Shown here in pieces: positions 59,483 to 62,282 of a stretch of 62,282 nucleotides of DNA; position 1 is the stretch's first letter; every line of letters begins with the position of its first letter. Below the pieces are notes generated by a model that was given only the letters and a program-made list of their open reading frames with translations, had not been told where the DNA came from and ran no database searches. The DNA is from Pseudomonadota bacterium (GTDB lineage Bacteria > Pseudomonadota > Gammaproteobacteria > Burkholderiales > Casimicrobiaceae). The translations under genes were made by a program, and so were the position numbers. Where the stretch lies: NCBI GenBank assembly GCA_009786025.1, contig WQUA01000008.1, positions 1-62,282 on the forward strand, read 5' to 3'.

Positions 59483-59515
59483 AAAAGCCGCTCCGTGAAA
59501 ACGGAGCGGCTTTTT
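59483..59515 (+). terminator. Intrinsic terminator of DUF485-actP
   Basis: AAAAGCCGCTCCGT, a GAAA loop and ACGGAGCGGCTTTTT form a 14-bp perfect stem followed by T5. The remaining 240 bases to the icd start hold only a good ribosome site (AGAAGGAG) and no other visible feature. Confidence 0.9.
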
Positions 59516-59756
59516 CATGTCCGTGCGCCTAACCGCCATCATCCATAATCGTAATGTGGTATTTGCCGCGCGACACTCAATAGCTCAAGACACTCCTAAC
59601 TCGCTATGGAAACAACCATACCGGAAGTGGTGCTATCGCGGGCTTGCGCGCAATGCCATCATGGTGCATGATGCCGCCTTGCCTGTTGCGCGCTGCACAG
59701 CGCGACACCGGGTCTTTCTGTCTTGCTTACGTTTTCGTCCTTATAGAAGGAGTACC

Positions 59757-61010
59757 ATGAACTATCAGCACATCAAAGTCCCCGCCGGCGACAAAATTAC
59801 TGTCAACGCCGATTTCTCTCTCAACATCAGCAACCATCCGATCATCCCCTATATTGAAGGCGACGGTATCGGCGTCGATATTTCGCCGGTTATGATTCAG
59901 GTCGTCGATGCAGCAGTGCACAAAGCCTACGGCGGCAAACGCAAGATCAGTTGGATGGAAATCTATTCCGGTGAAAAAGCGACGCACGTTTACGATAAAG
60001 ACACCTGGTTGCCGGATGAAACATTGCATGCATTAAAAGAATACGTTGTGTCGATCAAAGGACCTTTGACCACGCCGGTCGGCGGTGGTATCCGCTCGCT
60101 CAACGTGGCGTTAAGACAAGAGCTGGATTTGTATGTGTGTCTGCGACCGATCCGCTATTTCAAAGGCGTACCGTCACCGCTTAAAGCGCCTGAAAAAACC
60201 GATATGGTGATCTTTCGTGAAAACTCGGAAGACATTTACGCAGGCGTCGAATGGCAGGAAGGGACGCCGCAAGCGAAAAAAGTGATCGAGTTCTTCCAGA
60301 AAGAAATGGGCGTCAAGAAAATTCGCTTTCCGGGAACGTCCGGGATCGGCGTCAAACCGATCTCGCGCGAAGGTACCGAACGGTTGGTGCGCAAAGCGAT
60401 TCAGTACGCCATCGACAACGACAAGCCGTCGGTGACGCTGGTGCACAAAGGCAACATCATGAAGTTCACCGAAGGCGCGTTCCGCGATTGGGGCTATGCG
60501 CTGGCGCAAAAAGAGTTCGGCGCGCAACTGATCGACGACGGCCCGTGGTGCCAATTCAAGAACCCGAAAACCGGCAAGGAAATCGTGATCAAGGACATGA
60601 TTGCCGATGCGTTCCTGCAACAAATCCTGTTGCGGCCGGCCGAATACAGCGTGATCGCCACCATGAACCTGAACGGCGATTACATTTCCGACGCGCTGGC
60701 GGCGCAAGTCGGCGGTATCGGTATCGCGCCGGGCGCCAATTTGTCGGACTCGGTGGCGATGTTTGAAGCGACGCACGGAACAGCGCCGAAATACGCCGGA
60801 AAAGATTACGTCAACCCCGGTTCGATCATCCTTTCGGCGGAAATGATGTTGCGCCACATGGGCTGGTTTGAAGCAGCCGACCTCATCATTGAAGCGATGG
60901 AAAAAGCAATTCAGGCAAAGCAAGTGACCTACGATTTCGCGCGACTGATGGAAGGCGCCACACAAGTCTCATGCTCAGGCTTCGGAAAGGCAATGATCGA
61001 GCGGATGTAA
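59757..61010 (+). CDS. icd: Isocitrate dehydrogenase, NADP-dependent
   Basis: Oxidatively decarboxylates isocitrate to 2-oxoglutarate in the TCA cycle. 417 residues, normal for the E. coli-type dimer. [20 protein letters not shown] near 30, [21 protein letters not shown] near 103 (substrate serine in the loop), [16 protein letters not shown] near 158, [15 protein letters not shown], and [23 protein letters not shown] near 335. AKYAGKDxxNPxSxxLS-type residues (here [20 protein letters not shown]) point to NADP use. It follows actP, but the terminator between them makes it a separate transcript. Confidence 0.96.
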   Translation: MNYQHIKVPAGDKITVNADFSLNISNHPIIPYIEGDGIGVDISPVMIQVVDAAVHKAYGGKRKISWMEIYSGEKATHVYDKDTWLPDETLHALKEYVVSIKGPLTTPVGGGIRSLNVALRQELDLYVCLRPIRYFKGVPSPLKAPEKTDMVIFRENSEDIYAGVEWQEGTPQAKKVIEFFQKEMGVKKIRFPGTSGIGVKPISREGTERLVRKAIQYAIDNDKPSVTLVHKGNIMKFTEGAFRDWGYALAQKEFGAQLIDDGPWCQFKNPKTGKEIVIKDMIADAFLQQILLRPAEYSVIATMNLNGDYISDALAAQVGGIGIAPGANLSDSVAMFEATHGTAPKYAGKDYVNPGSIILSAEMMLRHMGWFEAADLIIEAMEKAIQAKQVTYDFARLMEGATQVSCSGFGKAMIERM

Positions 61011-61175
61011 TCAGGCATCAGAAGTCGGGAATCAAGTATCAGAAAAACTTCACTCCACGCGAAGGCTCAGAATGTAAAGGGTGGGTTTCAAACCCGCCCT
61101 TTACTTTGTTGAAAGCCCCACCACAGGCATAAAGCCCTCCTTTTCTAGGAGAGGGTTGGGGTAGAAAGAGGGTTA
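61011..61175. repeat. Composite intergenic repeat between icd and the EamA gene
   Basis: Holds TCAGGCATCAGAAGTCGGG words, GGGTGGGTTTCAAACCCGCCC (about 61081-61101) and CCCTCCTTTTCTAGGAGAGGG (about 61135), members of the same families as the other gaps. Confidence 0.55.
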
Positions 61176-61238
61176 GAACTATAATCCGGCAATACCGCAA
61201 ACCAAAAAACCTTAAGCCCACGTGCCCTCCCTGGAACA

Positions 61239-62168
61239 ATGCACAATCGTAAAGCCCTGGGCCTCGCCATACTGGCGCTGATCACGCTGACACTGATCTG
61301 GAGTTCCAACTGGACAGTGGTGAAGTGGGTGCTTCCCTTCGTCGGCGCGCTCGACTTCGCAGCGCTGCGCTGCGTTCTTGGCGCATTGCTGCTGCTGATC
61401 CTGCTGCCGCTGTCGGGACGCTCGCTGAAGCCGCCGCCCTGGCGCCCTGTACTGTGGATCGGGCTATTGCAGACAGCCGGGATGGCCGGGCTGTCACAAC
61501 TGGCGTTAATCGCAAGCGAGGCAGGCAAAACAGCCGTGCTCGTCTATACCATGCCCTTCTGGGTGATCCTGCTGGCGGCGCTGTTTCTCAACGAAAGACC
61601 GCGTTTGCCCCAGTACGCCGCTATCGCGATTGCGGCAATCGGCATGCTGTTCGTCATCCAGCCCTGGCGATGGCAGGGAACATTGCTGAGTTCCTTGCTG
61701 GCAGTAGCCTCAGGTGCATCCTGGGCGGCAGGATCGGTCATCGCCAAACGCGCCTTCCGCCATCAATCGGTTGACCTGCTCAGCCTGGTGGCCTGGCAAA
61801 TGGCTGTCGGCGCAGCGGCATTGGCGGTACTGGCGATCATCACCCACGAAACGCCGATCATCTGGTCGTCGTATGTGCTGCTGGCGTTGGGCTATAACGC
61901 CATACTGGCAACAGCGCTGGCCTGGGCCTTATGGTTGTTCATCCTGCGCGTATTGCCGACCGGCGTGGCTGGGCTTTCGACCTTGATGGTGCCGGTGATG
62001 AGCGTGATGTGGGCCTGGTGGCTGCTGGGCGAAAAGCCCGACAAAGCGGAAGGGGTCGGAATCGGGCTGATTCTGCTGGCGCTGGTGCTGATCGGTGCAC
62101 CGGAACGACCATGGGCAACAGCGCGACACTTACTGCGTTTAAAAAACTGGTTTCGATCACTTACCTGA
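61239..62168 (+). CDS. EamA/DMT family transporter
   Basis: 309 residues with ten hydrophobic segments in two five-helix halves, the EamA/RhaT layout: LALITLTLIWSSNWTVVKW at the start, LVYTMPFWVILLAALFLNERP in the first half, and LSTLMVPVMSVMWAWWLLGEKP in the second, each with the glutamate-containing end of the EamA repeat. Members export amino acids, metabolites or drugs; the substrate cannot be read here. No operon partner; an RHS fragment converges on it. Confidence 0.92.
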   Translation: MHNRKALGLAILALITLTLIWSSNWTVVKWVLPFVGALDFAALRCVLGALLLLILLPLSGRSLKPPPWRPVLWIGLLQTAGMAGLSQLALIASEAGKTAVLVYTMPFWVILLAALFLNERPRLPQYAAIAIAAIGMLFVIQPWRWQGTLLSSLLAVASGASWAAGSVIAKRAFRHQSVDLLSLVAWQMAVGAAALAVLAIITHETPIIWSSYVLLALGYNAILATALAWALWLFILRVLPTGVAGLSTLMVPVMSVMWAWWLLGEKPDKAEGVGIGLILLALVLIGAPERPWATARHLLRLKNWFRSLT

Positions 62169-62282
62169 TATTTCATCAGCACTTCGACGCGAAGGAGTCG
62201 GTTGCTCTGTTTGTCGTTGGCGTAGATGTGTTGTTCGCCGTTGGTGGTCTTCGCCGTGCGGTTGCCGGTGGCGTCGTAGGTG
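61892..62282 (-). pseudogene. RHS/YD-repeat fragment, runs off the right edge
   Basis: From the right edge the minus strand reads TYDATGNRTAKTTNGEQHIY and ANDKQSNRLLRVE, a classic RHS repeat (YDATGNRT, YxxNDxQ-like, NRLL). It then passes without a stop into antisense of the EamA gene and ends at 61892, with no RHS character after about 62180. So the RHS gene appears to have been cut here, leaving an internal piece. The complete context lies outside the window. Confidence 0.5.

Noticed and set aside
59517-59756. N-terminal extension of icd
   Set aside because: The open frame reaches back to 59517, but the ATG at 59757 has a strong ribosome site and gives the usual family length.
13466-61175. 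CRISPR array
   Set aside because: The recurring modules are not evenly spaced, have no unique spacers of constant size and no cas genes; they are palindromic intergenic repeats.

Overview
The window looks like a stretch of a betaproteobacterial chromosome of moderately high GC. The evidence is gene content and order: xseB-ispA-dxs-folE2-mutL-miaA, ribBA-ribH-nusB, rph-rdgB-hemW, rplM-rpsI, mltD/gloB/rnhA, and a cyclic-nucleotide/CBS/DUF294 protein followed by a DnaQ-type exonuclease, DUF485 and ActP. Rhodocyclales- or Nitrosomonadales-like bacteria are my best guess from layout alone; no rRNA or tRNA gene is visible to settle it. Many gaps between genes hold short palindromic or near-identical modules that recur across the window.

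Layout. 1-187: start of a secreted YD/RHS-type protein, cut by the window edge. 475-932: XRE regulator behind a promoter and two CTACG-N5-CGTAG operators. 1-24.7 kb: mostly housekeeping (UPF0149, gshA, mgtE, a secreted protein split at an A8 run, nusB/ribH/ribBA, mog, darP, msrP, miaA, mutL, folE2, dxs, ispA, xseB, a LysE-type exporter, a MidA-type methyltransferase carrying an in-frame repeat, hemW, rdgB, rph). 24.7-29.5 kb: one very large phage-type polyvalent protein with two HExxH motifs, apparently a lone prophage remnant. 29.6-31.35 kb: upp, rpsI, rplM.

31.7-43.07 kb is the most unusual part. It is a run of about twenty short co-oriented genes, most followed by an attC-like recombination site (left core near RYYYAAC, right core near GTTRRRY, and a conserved internal block near GCTAAAgcGCGCCGGtTAATTCAAgC). 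I read it as an integron cassette array, with no integrase gene in the window (a CALIN, or the distal part of a chromosomal integron). The recognisable cargo leans to immunity-type families (SUKH/SMI1-KNR4, GAD-like/Tdi1, an Imm41-like protein), with a pentapeptide-repeat protein, Sel1 repeats, a DUF7336-like protein, a CsaA-type tRNA-binding protein, a lipoprotein and many unknowns. Several cassettes are broken by a frameshift, a nonsense codon or truncation. A Dyp-type peroxidase (minus strand) follows, then two or three more immunity-like or membrane genes without clear attC sites.

45.4-62.3 kb returns to ordinary genes: an iron-sulfur repair protein (Ric/YtfE), a DUF2726 membrane protein, a cobalamin riboswitch with a BtuB-type receptor, a chagasin-like inhibitor lipoprotein, YbeD, MltD, GloB, a methyltransferase, RNase HI, the CBS-DUF294/exonuclease/DUF485/ActP group, NADP-type isocitrate dehydrogenase, and an EamA exporter. 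The right edge holds a second RHS fragment on the minus strand. The main biological theme beyond housekeeping is accumulation of immunity-like cassettes in a chromosome that also carries RHS fragments, a common delivery framework for polymorphic toxins.
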